Of a DNA stretch of 64,000 nt, positions 50,408 to 58,953 are shown piece by piece. Both the position numbers and the translations under genes were made by a program. Source of the stretch: Bacillota bacterium (lineage in GTDB: Bacteria; Bacillota; Clostridia; Acetivibrionales; DTU013); the NCBI GenBank assembly GCA_023409735.1, contig JAEYRB010000059.1, positions 62,001 through 126,000 on the forward strand. The letters are read 5' to 3'. A model generated the notes under the pieces. It was given only the letters and a program-made list of their open reading frames with translations, had not been told where the DNA came from and ran no database searches. Numbering within the stretch: position 1 is the first letter of the stretch; each line of letters starts with the position of its first letter.

Positions 50408-51565
50408 ATGAAACATGAAATCTATGAAAATCAAATACTAAGGTCACAGATGCTACTGTTTGATCCACCACAGAAGCAGGCGGTATTTTTAAATCCTGCT
50501 CCGGGATCTCATGATAAAATGAAGATAGAACTAGAAGAAGTAAAACAGAAAGTGAAAATACATGATAATGGTGTTGAATTCAATTTCTATGCTCCTAATG
50601 CAAAAAAAGTTGAGGTAGCAGGACTTGGAGGCGGCTTTTCTAAAAAGCGCAATCTCATGACCCGTAGCTCTAATGGATGGTGGACTGTAATAATATCCGG
50701 AATCTTGCCGGGATTCCATTATTATGAGTACTTTGTTGACAATAATCGTCTTGTAAACCCTGACACCATGTGCGGCTATGGCTGCTTCTATCCAATCAAC
50801 TTTTTTGATCTGCCTTCTGAAGAGGATGAATTTTGGATGCTGAAGGATGTTCTCCATGGCGATGTACGCATGGAATATTACAAATCCTCTGTAACAGATC
50901 GGACTAAATGTGTCTGGGTTTATACGCCTTATGGATATGAAACAGGAACGCAGCGTTATCCTGTACTCTATATCCAGCATGGAGTAGGTGAGAATGAAAC
51001 AGGTTGGATCTGGCAGGGCAAGCTAAACCTTATAGCTGATAATCTCATAGCTGAAGGTAAATGTGAGAAGCTTATAATAGTAATGAATGCCGGTTATGCA
51101 TTTAAAGAGGGAGAGGATCCGATCTTTTTCCCGGGTGACTTTGATTCGGAGCTTATTAATGATTGCATACCATTTATCGATATAAAATATCGAACTATTG
51201 CCGACAGAGAGCATAGAGCAATAGCAGGACTTTCTCTTGGTTCAACTCAAGCATTCTATACTGCAATGAAGCACCGTGATATTTTTTCAAATATGGGTGT
51301 CTTTTCAGGTGGATTTCCTATTAAGCGTTCAGAATATGATTATACAGACTACTTTACAGATACTGATGCAGTTAATTCCGATTTTGATTTAATCTTTGTT
51401 TCAGGCGGTAACGATGAAGGGTTTATAGAAAAAACTCTCCCTGTTATCGACAAGCTCAGAGCAAGCGGAATAAAAATTAGTGATTACCATAGGCCAGGCT
51501 TTCATGTATGGGATGTATGGCGATTTTCGCTGTTTGAATTTTTGCAAAAGCTTTTTAAACAGTGA
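50408..51565 (+). CDS. CE1-type esterase with N-terminal E-set domain, paralogue 2
   Basis: A 385-residue paralogue of the esterase at 36662. Same plan: E-set domain (EFNFYAPNAKKVEVAGLGGG) then alpha/beta hydrolase with YIQHGVGENETGWIWQGK, nucleophile Ser276 in GLSLGS, and His in PGFHVWDVWR. The nucleophile motif differs from its sisters (GLSLGS against GLSMGG and GLSMGA), hinting at different acyl or glycan preference. ATG after AGAGGTG. First gene of a two-esterase operon under a MarR-type operator; 29 bp before paralogue 3. Confidence 0.88.
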   Translation: MKHEIYENQILRSQMLLFDPPQKQAVFLNPAPGSHDKMKIELEEVKQKVKIHDNGVEFNFYAPNAKKVEVAGLGGGFSKKRNLMTRSSNGWWTVIISGILPGFHYYEYFVDNNRLVNPDTMCGYGCFYPINFFDLPSEEDEFWMLKDVLHGDVRMEYYKSSVTDRTKCVWVYTPYGYETGTQRYPVLYIQHGVGENETGWIWQGKLNLIADNLIAEGKCEKLIIVMNAGYAFKEGEDPIFFPGDFDSELINDCIPFIDIKYRTIADREHRAIAGLSLGSTQAFYTAMKHRDIFSNMGVFSGGFPIKRSEYDYTDYFTDTDAVNSDFDLIFVSGGNDEGFIEKTLPVIDKLRASGIKISDYHRPGFHVWDVWRFSLFEFLQKLFKQ

Positions 51566-51594
51566 AGAAGCTCATAAACAAGGAGGCTAATTTT

Positions 51595-52752
51595 ATGCTG
51601 AAGAAAGAAATGATAGATAACCAGGCACTTTCGGCACATGCTCTTTTTTTTGACGATGTGCATCGCAATCTCGTACTTAACGTTGATAAGGATGGAAACC
51701 CCGCCGGACGTTATGTTTCTATTCCTGAAGGCTGTAAAATTCATGAAAACAGCGATATTACATTCTTTTTTTATGCACCTAATGCAAAATCAGTTGAGGT
51801 CGGGGGACTTTCTTCTGACAATAACGATAAAAAATACAAGATGACGAAGGATGAAGCCGGATGGTGGCAGGTAACTGTGTCCGGGATCGATTCCGGTCTT
51901 CATTACCATGACTATTATGTTGACAGCACTCGTACGATTAATCCATATGAACCATATGCTTATGGATGTGGGCGAATAATGAATTTCTTTGAACTGCCTG
52001 ATAAATACTCCCAGTTTTATCTTTTACAGGATGTACCTCACGGTACTCTTAGAATGGATTATTTTAAAAGTGAATATACGGGCAGATTTTGCAGCTGTTG
52101 GGTCTACACTCCGCCTGAATATGAAGTAACTCCCGACAAGCGCTACCCGGTACTATACCTGCAACATGGTGGAGGTGAGTCTGAAACAGGCTGGATCTGG
52201 CAGGGTAAGATTAATCACATTATCGATAATATGATAGCAGATGGATTATGCAAGGACATAATTATAGTAATGAATTGCGGTACTGCATATCCTAGAGATG
52301 GCAGTGATATAAATGAGCCTGCTTTAAGCAATGTTGAAGAGGTAATTGTGCATGATTGCATTCCCTTTATTGATTCTAAATACCGAACTATTTCCGATCG
52401 TCATGGTCGTGCCATAGCCGGGCTGTCCATGGGCGCGGGACAAGCTCTTCGTACTTGTGTGAATTATAATGATGTTTTTGCAAATGCAGGAATATTTAGT
52501 TCCCTTTTTACATATGACTCAGGAGATACAAAGCGGCTTACAGACAATATTGATAAATTTAAAAATAATTTTGATCTACTATTTATTGGGGTGGGTGAAT
52601 ACGAACCAACTTTTGAATTTAACAGGCAGCTTATGAGGGATCTTCGTTTAAAAGGTATGCCTAGCGTATTTTATTGCGCACCTGGCGGACATGAATGGCA
52701 TGTTTGGCGCTATTGTGTTCGCGAATTTGTTGCACGTTTGTGGAGGTACTAG
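51595..52752 (+). CDS. CE1-type esterase with N-terminal E-set domain, paralogue 3
   Basis: A 385-residue third paralogue. E-set domain near ITFFFYAPNAKSVEVGGLSS; hydrolase domain with YLQHGGGESETGWIWQGK, Ser278 in GLSMGAGQ and His in GGHEWHVWRY. Start: ATG at 51595, eight bases after AAGGAGG; the frame reaches upstream to a GTG inside the previous stop region, which lacks a ribosome site. Three near-equal-length sister enzymes in one locus imply that differently placed acyl groups on the substrate must be removed. Confidence 0.88.
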   Translation: MLKKEMIDNQALSAHALFFDDVHRNLVLNVDKDGNPAGRYVSIPEGCKIHENSDITFFFYAPNAKSVEVGGLSSDNNDKKYKMTKDEAGWWQVTVSGIDSGLHYHDYYVDSTRTINPYEPYAYGCGRIMNFFELPDKYSQFYLLQDVPHGTLRMDYFKSEYTGRFCSCWVYTPPEYEVTPDKRYPVLYLQHGGGESETGWIWQGKINHIIDNMIADGLCKDIIIVMNCGTAYPRDGSDINEPALSNVEEVIVHDCIPFIDSKYRTISDRHGRAIAGLSMGAGQALRTCVNYNDVFANAGIFSSLFTYDSGDTKRLTDNIDKFKNNFDLLFIGVGEYEPTFEFNRQLMRDLRLKGMPSVFYCAPGGHEWHVWRYCVREFVARLWRY

Positions 52753-52814
52753 TTTACTCTTTAGCTTCTATATGATTTTTATAGTATAAATGGGAAAAAT
52801 ATTAAATGTAGATA

Positions 52815-52859
52815 TTGACTACCAATACTATAAGTGTTATTATTAATTAGAAATCTAAA
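52815..52859 (+). promoter_or_regulatory. Promoter and operator of the ABC importer operon
   Basis: TTGACT (52815-52820), 17-bp spacer, TATTAT (52838-52843), then ATTAGAAATCTAAA (52846-52859), a variant of the island dyad with two mismatches, directly after the -10. Confidence 0.78.
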
Positions 52860-53276
52860 ATACACATTGAGTAATGAAAAATATCTTAAGATATTGTGTG
52901 ATACTATACAATTATGTTAGAAATGATAAAGATTAAAGTTTGTGTATGGTCATTATAATGAAGGATGTGATGCTGTGAATTATGCCACAGAGCCATGTAC
53001 CGGGGTAAGTTTACGTAATGATTTATGCAAATTAAATCGATTATTTTGTTATTTGATGATGTGATACCAAAACAAATATAATTTTATATTTATATACGGA
53101 GATTGCCTTTCCCATATATGTTTACCACTTTGTGAGAAGGTGCAGTCTATACGTTGTGAGTCTCTTCCTTAATTATGTTGACTTAACTGATTTTCATCAT
53201 ATTAGGTATTGTATATTTATTGCTTGAAACAGAGATAAATTGTTACATATTACGGAACAAAGGGAGGCTGGAATTA
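52860..53276 (+). other. Long leader of the ABC importer operon
   Basis: About 415 bp of AT-rich sequence between the operator and the permease. No gene and no known riboswitch was recognised. TGTGAGAAGG near 53132 resembles the intercistronic hairpin arm at 42077, without a clear partner. Confidence 0.4.
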
Positions 53277-54224
53277 TTGCGTGGGAATGATAAGACAATA
53301 AAAAGTACCAGCAATTCATTCAGAGAACGAGTTGTTAAAGACTGGAAGAAATATAAAACAGTCTATTTCCTGGCACTGTTTGGCGTGGCTTATTACATCA
53401 TATTCTATTATCTGCCGATGGGTGGAATATTGATGGCATTTGAAAAGTATAAGCCCACGAAAGGACTTTTACATAGTCAGTGGGTGGGACTTAAGTATTT
53501 CAAGGATTTCTTCAGCAGTGCTTACGCCTGGAGAATTATAAAAAATACATTGGTGATAAATTTTTATGACTTGATTATTGGTTTCCCTGCACCTATTATA
53601 TTTGCACTTTTGTTAAATGAGGTAACAAGTAAATATTTTAAAAGAACAGTTCAAACTATATCATATTTACCATACTTTATATCGCAGGTCGTAATTTGCG
53701 GAATTCTTCTGGACTTTCTCTCTTTGGATGGTTTGTTCAATCAGCTATTAAACGCAATCGGTATTCCCTCAACTTCGTTCATGATGCTTCCTCAGTACTT
53801 CCGAACTGTATTTATTGGATCTGGTATTTGGCAGGGCTTGGGATATGGAGCAATAATATATCTTGCCGCATTATCATCCGTAGATGTGCAATTGTATGAT
53901 GCTGCAGTAATAGATGGCTGCAATAGATTTAAAAGATGTCTTAATGTTACATTGCCGGGTATAATGCCAACAATAGTTATTATGCTTATATTACGTGTAG
54001 GTAACATGATGAATGTCGGATTTGAAAAAATTATATTACTTTATAATCCATCTATCTATGAAACCGCTGATGTAATATCCAGCTTTGTTTATAGATACGG
54101 TTTGCTGCAAGGTAATTTTGGCTACAGCACCGCAGTTGGTCTATTCAATTCTTTAGTTAATTTTGCATTGCTCACAATAATGAATTGGGTCAGCAAACGA
54201 GCTAATGATGTATCACTTTGGTAA
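53277..54224 (+). CDS. ABC sugar permease, LplB-like
   Basis: A 315-residue integral membrane protein with about six spans, of the CUT1 oligosaccharide family close to LplB. KTVYFLALFGVAYYIIFYYL then PMGGILMAFEKYKP at the start, and the EAA loop YDAAVIDGCNRFKRCLNVTL (contact site for the ATPase). Start: TTG at 53277 nine bases after GGGAGG; the frame extends upstream to 53220 but without ribosome site. It pairs with the permease 16 bp downstream and the binding protein after that. No ATPase gene is present; a shared MsmX-type ATPase is usual for this class. Confidence 0.9.
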   Translation: MRGNDKTIKSTSNSFRERVVKDWKKYKTVYFLALFGVAYYIIFYYLPMGGILMAFEKYKPTKGLLHSQWVGLKYFKDFFSSAYAWRIIKNTLVINFYDLIIGFPAPIIFALLLNEVTSKYFKRTVQTISYLPYFISQVVICGILLDFLSLDGLFNQLLNAIGIPSTSFMMLPQYFRTVFIGSGIWQGLGYGAIIYLAALSSVDVQLYDAAVIDGCNRFKRCLNVTLPGIMPTIVIMLILRVGNMMNVGFEKIILLYNPSIYETADVISSFVYRYGLLQGNFGYSTAVGLFNSLVNFALLTIMNWVSKRANDVSLW

Positions 54225-54240
54225 GGGAGGATAATAATTT

Positions 54241-55134
54241 ATGTGGCAGTATGGTAAGAAGAGCATAGGAAGCAAAGTATTTGATTTTTTTAACACGCTT
54301 TTCCTTGCAATAATTAGCATCATTACTATATATCCATTCATTTTTGTGCTTTTCGCATCAGTCAGTGATCCTAATGAACTAATGAAACACAGAGGTCTTC
54401 TTCTTCGACCTTTAGGCTTTACTCTCAATGGGTACATACTTGCATTTAAAACTGATGATATTATAAATGGTTATGGTGTAACGGCATTTATACTAATAGT
54501 TGGTACATTCTTGAGCTTGCTGATGACATTGGTTTTCGCTTATGTTATATCAAGACCGGGAATGCTTTGGAATCGTTTTCTAACAATAATGGTAATTATT
54601 ACAATGTATTTTAGTGGAGGTATTATTCCGACATTTGTTGTTGTTAAAAATCTTGGACTATATAATAGCTTATGGTCATTGATACTGCCAAATGTTATTG
54701 CCACCTATCTTCTGATAATAATGCGTACCGCAATTGTGGGCGTACCAAAGGAACTTGAAGAATCTGCAAGATTGGATGGCGCAGGGGAACTGACTGTTCT
54801 GATGAAAATAATACTACCGACAATTATACCTACTATTGCAGCTCTTGGATTGTTCTATGCAGTAGGCTATTGGAATAGCTGGTCAAATGCACTGGTTTAT
54901 ATAAAGGATACTAAAAAGTACCCTCTGCAGATGGTTTTACGTACAATACTTATTCAGAATAATTCAAGCGGACAAATGGCAAATTCAGGATATAATGATT
55001 CTCAAGGTGAGATTTACAGAAGGTTAATGAAATATTCCACAGTAATGATATCTGTTGTGCCAATAATGTTGGTGTATCCGTTTGTTCAGAAATATTTTAC
55101 ACAAGGAATAATGATAGGTGCTTTGAAGGGATAG
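54241..55134 (+). CDS. ABC sugar permease, YtcP-like
   Basis: A 297-residue second permease subunit. FDFFNTLFLAIISIITIYPF, the conserved ASVSDPNELMKHRGLLLRP periplasmic segment, and the EAA loop ELEESARLDGAGELTVLMKI. Ends with the family tail YPFVQKYFTQGIMIGALKG. ATG after GGGAGGATAA. Together with the LplB-like subunit it forms the transmembrane channel. Confidence 0.92.
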   Translation: MWQYGKKSIGSKVFDFFNTLFLAIISIITIYPFIFVLFASVSDPNELMKHRGLLLRPLGFTLNGYILAFKTDDIINGYGVTAFILIVGTFLSLLMTLVFAYVISRPGMLWNRFLTIMVIITMYFSGGIIPTFVVVKNLGLYNSLWSLILPNVIATYLLIIMRTAIVGVPKELEESARLDGAGELTVLMKIILPTIIPTIAALGLFYAVGYWNSWSNALVYIKDTKKYPLQMVLRTILIQNNSSGQMANSGYNDSQGEIYRRLMKYSTVMISVVPIMLVYPFVQKYFTQGIMIGALKG

Positions 55135-55347
55135 TAATTTTTTGAAAAGTATCTCTGATAAGTTATAGTCTGCAGTTCTGGTAATTGTGGATGTAATTTA
55201 TAAATAGTTAAGCAAAAGGAACTATTTTATAGATTTGTATTACCCTATTTTGGATATCTACAGATAAATAAGATAATTCCTGCTTAAATAGATCATCTCT
55301 TTAAGCTTAAGGAGAAAATAATATAGTATTATGGAGGAGGAAAATTT

Positions 55348-57033
55348 ATGAAAAAGTACCGCGTTTTATCTCTAATGCTTGCCTTTGTAATGGTCATTAC
55401 GTTGGCTTCATGCGGAAAACAGTCAACACAGCAGGAACAGGCTTCATCAAATGATACAACAGCTGCTGAACAGTCAACTGCGGAAAATGATGAGTCATGG
55501 AAAACAGGTGAACCGACCAAGATTTCATGGTTCAGATCCGGTATTTCACAAAAATGCTTAGCAAATTGGGCAGATGCAGAATGGGTCAAGGAACTTGAAA
55601 AGAGAATGAACGTAAGTATAGAATTCCAGGGACCTAAATCCACAGATGACTACAATCAGGCTGCAGCTATAATGCTAAACAGTGGTACTTTATCTGACAT
55701 ATTCCATTATAATTTCTCTAATTATGATGGTGGTGTAACAGCAGCTATTGAAGATGGAATAATTGTTGATGTATATAACAAGTATAGAGACAAGGTATCG
55801 AATTACTATGACATTCTTGATAAGTATCCTGATATTCGTAAGCAGGTCACTGCAGACGATGGCAGCGCAAACATATTCAATCACGTTGAAGTGAATATGG
55901 AGCGTATGTCCTACTGGGGTCTTGGAATCCGTCAGGATTGGCTCAATAAGCTTAATCTACAAACACCAACCACAATAGATGAGCTTGAAAATGTTCTGGT
56001 TGCTTTCCGTGATCAGGATCCTAATGGAAATGGGCAGAAGGATGAGATTCCATTTAGTGATTACTATCTTGCCGGCGCAAATTACATGTTTGCAATCATG
56101 AATATGACAGCCCCATTTGGCATGCTGTATTCAGAAGTACAGCAGGATCCATACAATGAGGGTAATGTAACATATTGGATACTTGTAAACGAGGGCAAAG
56201 CTTTCCAGGATTGTGTTACTATGCTTAATAAATGGTATAAAGAAGGATTACTTGACCCTGAGTTCGCGATTCAGGATGGTACAGCCCTTGAAGCGAAGGT
56301 AACAAGCGACCGCGTAGGTACTACTCATGTATGGCCGTCAGGCTTTAATACATGGAATGCTGCTTTAAGAAAGGTTAATCCTGATGCAGATATGGAAGGT
56401 CTTGCACAAGTTACAGGTGAAGCCGGAAAGGCATACAGCGCAAACAGCGCACTTGTAAAGTGCGGAAGCGGCAGCCAGGGTAATGTTATTACATCAAAGG
56501 CTGAAGATGACGGTTCTATCGATGCATGCCTGAGAGTAATCAACTACCTGTACAGCGAAGAAGGCAGCGATCTTATAAACTGGGGACCAGAAGGTGTTTC
56601 CTATACTGCTAATTCCGATGGTACAAAATCCTGGACAGATACACTAACTAAAGATCCTGAATATTCATTAAATGACCTGCAGTATAAATATGCTCTGCCT
56701 ACATATGGTGATTGGCCAAAGGTAATGAGCTATGATGCTTGGGCATCTATCGAACTTAACTCTGAAGAAGCTGTAAGAGCTCATGATGCTTGGTTCAAAG
56801 CTGACAAAGGACTTCTTCTTCCAAATCTTGTATTGGGAGCTGATGAATCGTCAGAGTATGCTAGAATAATGAGTGATGTAAATACAGCAATAACTGAAAA
56901 CTTCATTAAGTTTATTATTGGTACACGTCCAGTGTCTGAAGTTCCTCAGCTTGTACAGCAGTGCAAGGATCTTGGACTCGAAGATGCTATGGCAATGTAT
57001 CAGAAAGCTTGGGAACGTTATAATTCAAAATAA
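55348..57033 (+). CDS. Extracellular sugar-binding lipoprotein
   Basis: A 561-residue solute-binding lipoprotein. The signal sequence ends in the lipobox LASC with the lipidated Cys at position 22, followed by a Gln/Ser/Thr-rich linker (about 23-50). The mature protein has the features of LipO-type binding proteins that serve LplB/YtcP permeases: GLGIRQDWLNKLNLQTPTTI, then DPNGNGQKDEIPFSDYY (a calcium-loop-like DPNGNGxxDE) . Long size fits oligosaccharide ligands. ATG after GGAGGAGG, 213 bp after the permease; strong terminator follows. It would capture hemicellulose fragments outside the cell. Confidence 0.9.
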   Translation: MKKYRVLSLMLAFVMVITLASCGKQSTQQEQASSNDTTAAEQSTAENDESWKTGEPTKISWFRSGISQKCLANWADAEWVKELEKRMNVSIEFQGPKSTDDYNQAAAIMLNSGTLSDIFHYNFSNYDGGVTAAIEDGIIVDVYNKYRDKVSNYYDILDKYPDIRKQVTADDGSANIFNHVEVNMERMSYWGLGIRQDWLNKLNLQTPTTIDELENVLVAFRDQDPNGNGQKDEIPFSDYYLAGANYMFAIMNMTAPFGMLYSEVQQDPYNEGNVTYWILVNEGKAFQDCVTMLNKWYKEGLLDPEFAIQDGTALEAKVTSDRVGTTHVWPSGFNTWNAALRKVNPDADMEGLAQVTGEAGKAYSANSALVKCGSGSQGNVITSKAEDDGSIDACLRVINYLYSEEGSDLINWGPEGVSYTANSDGTKSWTDTLTKDPEYSLNDLQYKYALPTYGDWPKVMSYDAWASIELNSEEAVRAHDAWFKADKGLLLPNLVLGADESSEYARIMSDVNTAITENFIKFIIGTRPVSEVPQLVQQCKDLGLEDAMAMYQKAWERYNSK

Positions 57034-57066
57034 CTAAATAATAAGTAAGGTTAATAATGACAGATC

Positions 57067-57108
57067 AAAAATGGGCTGTGTACAATATTGGTACACAGCC
57101 CATTTTTA
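57067..57108 (+). terminator. Terminator of the ABC importer operon
   Basis: AAAATGGGCTGTGTAC pairs with GTACACAGCCCATTTTT, perfect stem. A group II intron-like 5' end begins three bases after the T-run. Confidence 0.93.
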
Positions 57109-57110
57109 GG

Positions 57111-57250
57111 GTGCGCTCGGCGGACGCAAATTTCAATGGGTGCAAATTCCAACAGGTGTAAATTCCAACGGGCGCAAATTTCAATGGGTGCAAATTTCAA
57201 TGTGTGCAAATTCCTACGGGTGCAGATTCCAACAGGTGTAAGTACCGGCC
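57111..57250 (+). mobile_element. Group II intron-like 5' end expanded by tandem repeats
   Basis: Begins GTGCGCTCGGCGGACG, close to GTGCGCCCGGTGGGCG at 6189, and like it starts just past an intrinsic terminator. Where the 6189 copy has one GGGTGTAAGTCC-like segment, this copy has a run of 16-bp units ending AGGTGTAAGTACCGG. No reverse transcriptase or domain V. Homology between the two loci is clear; intron origin is inferred. Confidence 0.5.
57128..57239 (+). repeat. 16-bp x 7 tandem array
   Basis: Seven consecutive units of exactly 16 bp, consensus AAATTYCAAYRGGTGC, with no length variation; differences are almost all transitions. The rest of 57034-57363 holds the terminator and a TTAGTAAACAGGTTACTAAT hairpin near 57276, which may end GH4 transcripts. 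Confidence 0.92.
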
Positions 57251-57363
57251 TTTATGCACAATATTAAAGCCCAATTAGTAAACAGGTTACTAATTGGACT
57301 TTAGAAGAGTTCTATTTAACAGTTGATAATTGCTTTTTGTTATATTGAATTAAGAGTTATTGC

Positions 57364-58674
57364 TTACCTAAACTGAGGCAGCCATTTTGATTCGGCAGCA
57401 AACATCTTATCGACCATCTCCTTAATCTCTTTCATTGAACACACAGCTGATGTAAGAGGATCATTAAGACAAGCATAGTATATTTTTTGTTTATCGCATT
57501 CAAGAGCTCCTTCTACGGCAAGCTCTTCGCAGGATGAGTTTAATGTGTTTAAAATTGCAAGCTGCTGTGGAAGTTTGCCCACATGTATGGGCTCAAGACC
57601 ATTCTTGGAAGCAAGAACCGGAACCTCTACACAATTGCCATATGGCAAGTTATCAATAAGGCCAAAATTGCGTACATTTCCATTAAATTTGAACAGCGTA
57701 TTATCTCCGAATACAGCATTGAAAATGCATGCCGCATATTCATGACCTCTGGAAAGATCTATTGGGCCATTTATCCATTTCTTAAATTCTGATGTCCTGA
57801 AGTCTTCTCCCGGCTTTGATCTCTTTGCAAAATCGTTCATCATATCAGTAAAATCTTTTGTCAAATTGAACTCTTCCCTTATATCCTGACGTTTCCTGAA
57901 CCATGAGTTATATTCGGAGTTATGCCAGCTTGATTCAGTAACATAATAGCCCAGATGCAGGAACATCTCATTACGTACCGGTTCCTTAGCAAATATTTCA
58001 GGATTTTTTGTTATGATTTCACTTATTTGTGGATATGCATCTTCGCCGTTGCGTTTAAAATCCAGATAGAACGCCTGATGATTTATACCGGCGCAGGTAT
58101 ATGTAATTTCATCAAGCTTTGCTCCCATCCAATCCGCCAGCATCATAGATGTTTCTTGAACACTGTGGCAAAGTCCGCTTGTACGCACCTTTGACACGCC
58201 TTGCATAGCACGGCAAAGCATAGCCATGGGATTTGTATAGTTAAGAAAAATCGCATTTGGACAATATTTTTCAATATCCTTAAGGATGTCAAGCATTGGC
58301 GGCAGGGTCCTCAAAAAACGAAATATCCCCGAAGGTCCTCTTGTATCACCAATAGCGAAGGATACACCGTATTCTTTAGGGATTGATACATCACACAAGG
58401 CAGCTTCATGACCGCCGACTTGAATGGTTGCAAGCACACCGTCAGCTCCATCTAGGGCTTCGGCACGATCCATAGTGGCCATTACCTTTGCATTATAATT
58501 ACCGGAACTGATAATTTTGTCAACTGCTTGCTTTGAACGCTCTAGATTGTCCTTATTGATATCCATCAAAGCTATTTCGCAGCCTTCAAATGCTGGAAAG
58601 GTAAATATATCCCTAACTAAGTTCCTTGTAAAAATAAAACTGCCTGAACCAATAAATGCAATTTTTTTACTCAT
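57364..58674 (-). CDS. GH4 family alpha-glycosidase (MelA/LplD-like)
   Basis: A 436-residue NAD+- and Mn2+-dependent glycosidase, using an oxidation-elimination mechanism. N-terminal Rossmann motif IAFIGSGSFIFTRNLVRDIF; FLNYTNPMAMLCRAM; metal ligands Cys in GLCHSVQETS and His in AGINHQAFYL. These mark the alpha-galactosidase/alpha-galacturonidase branch rather than 6-phospho-glycosidases. Cytosolic. ATG after GGAGGGAGAC. It faces away from gpr and closes the island. Release of galactose or galacturonate from imported oligosaccharides is plausible; exact substrate open. Confidence 0.88.
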   Translation of the reverse strand: MSKKIAFIGSGSFIFTRNLVRDIFTFPAFEGCEIALMDINKDNLERSKQAVDKIISSGNYNAKVMATMDRAEALDGADGVLATIQVGGHEAALCDVSIPKEYGVSFAIGDTRGPSGIFRFLRTLPPMLDILKDIEKYCPNAIFLNYTNPMAMLCRAMQGVSKVRTSGLCHSVQETSMMLADWMGAKLDEITYTCAGINHQAFYLDFKRNGEDAYPQISEIITKNPEIFAKEPVRNEMFLHLGYYVTESSWHNSEYNSWFRKRQDIREEFNLTKDFTDMMNDFAKRSKPGEDFRTSEFKKWINGPIDLSRGHEYAACIFNAVFGDNTLFKFNGNVRNFGLIDNLPYGNCVEVPVLASKNGLEPIHVGKLPQQLAILNTLNSSCEELAVEGALECDKQKIYYACLNDPLTSAVCSMKEIKEMVDKMFAAESKWLPQFR

Positions 58675-58717
58675 TGTCTCCCTCCATCCTAATAATAAAA
58701 ATTATCTTATATATTAG

Positions 58718-58746
58718 AGTATAAATTAGAGATATAAAAAATGCAA
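58718..58746 (-). promoter_or_regulatory. Candidate GH4 promoter
   Basis: On the minus strand TTGCAT (58746-58741), 17-bp spacer, TATACT (58723-58718). CTCTAATT in the spacer and CTCTAAT after the -10 resemble half of the island dyad. The region up to about 58870 has many TAGAA half-sites in loose 17-18 bp repeats. Confidence 0.55.
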
Positions 58747-58953
58747 TTAAAATTAGAATTAAAACTAGAAGTATAACTAGAAATTTAACCGAATCTAGAA
58801 ATATAATTAGAAGTTTAACCATAAAACATAATCTAGAATTATGGCGCAGAAATAAAGCTTCTCAAAAATTAGAGATTAAATTAATGATAATAAACTATCA
58901 CAGCGATATTATCAAAAAATCGGATGCACCTTTGACATTATAACATCAGTTGT

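Larger units (their letters stand above)
30015..58953. mobile_element. Putative 29-kb plant-glycan utilisation island between rpsT and gpr
   Basis: Gene order outside is the conserved comEC-holA-rpsT(reverse)-gpr. Inside, every recognisable gene concerns glycans, their import or their regulation, apart from two accessory proteins. The segment is bounded by a 59-bp near-perfect direct repeat of the rpsT-gpr intergenic DNA. No integrase, transposase or tRNA is present. A 59-bp duplication is too long for a transposon target duplication and better fits site-specific or homologous recombination. Mobility is inferred, not shown. Confidence 0.7.

Noticed and set aside
52860..53276. Riboswitch in the ABC importer leader
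   Set aside because: No conserved aptamer blocks were recognised; only weak local stems.
57128..57239. CRISPR or ribosome-entry array
   Set aside because: Units of 16 bp are head-to-tail with no spacers and no palindrome.
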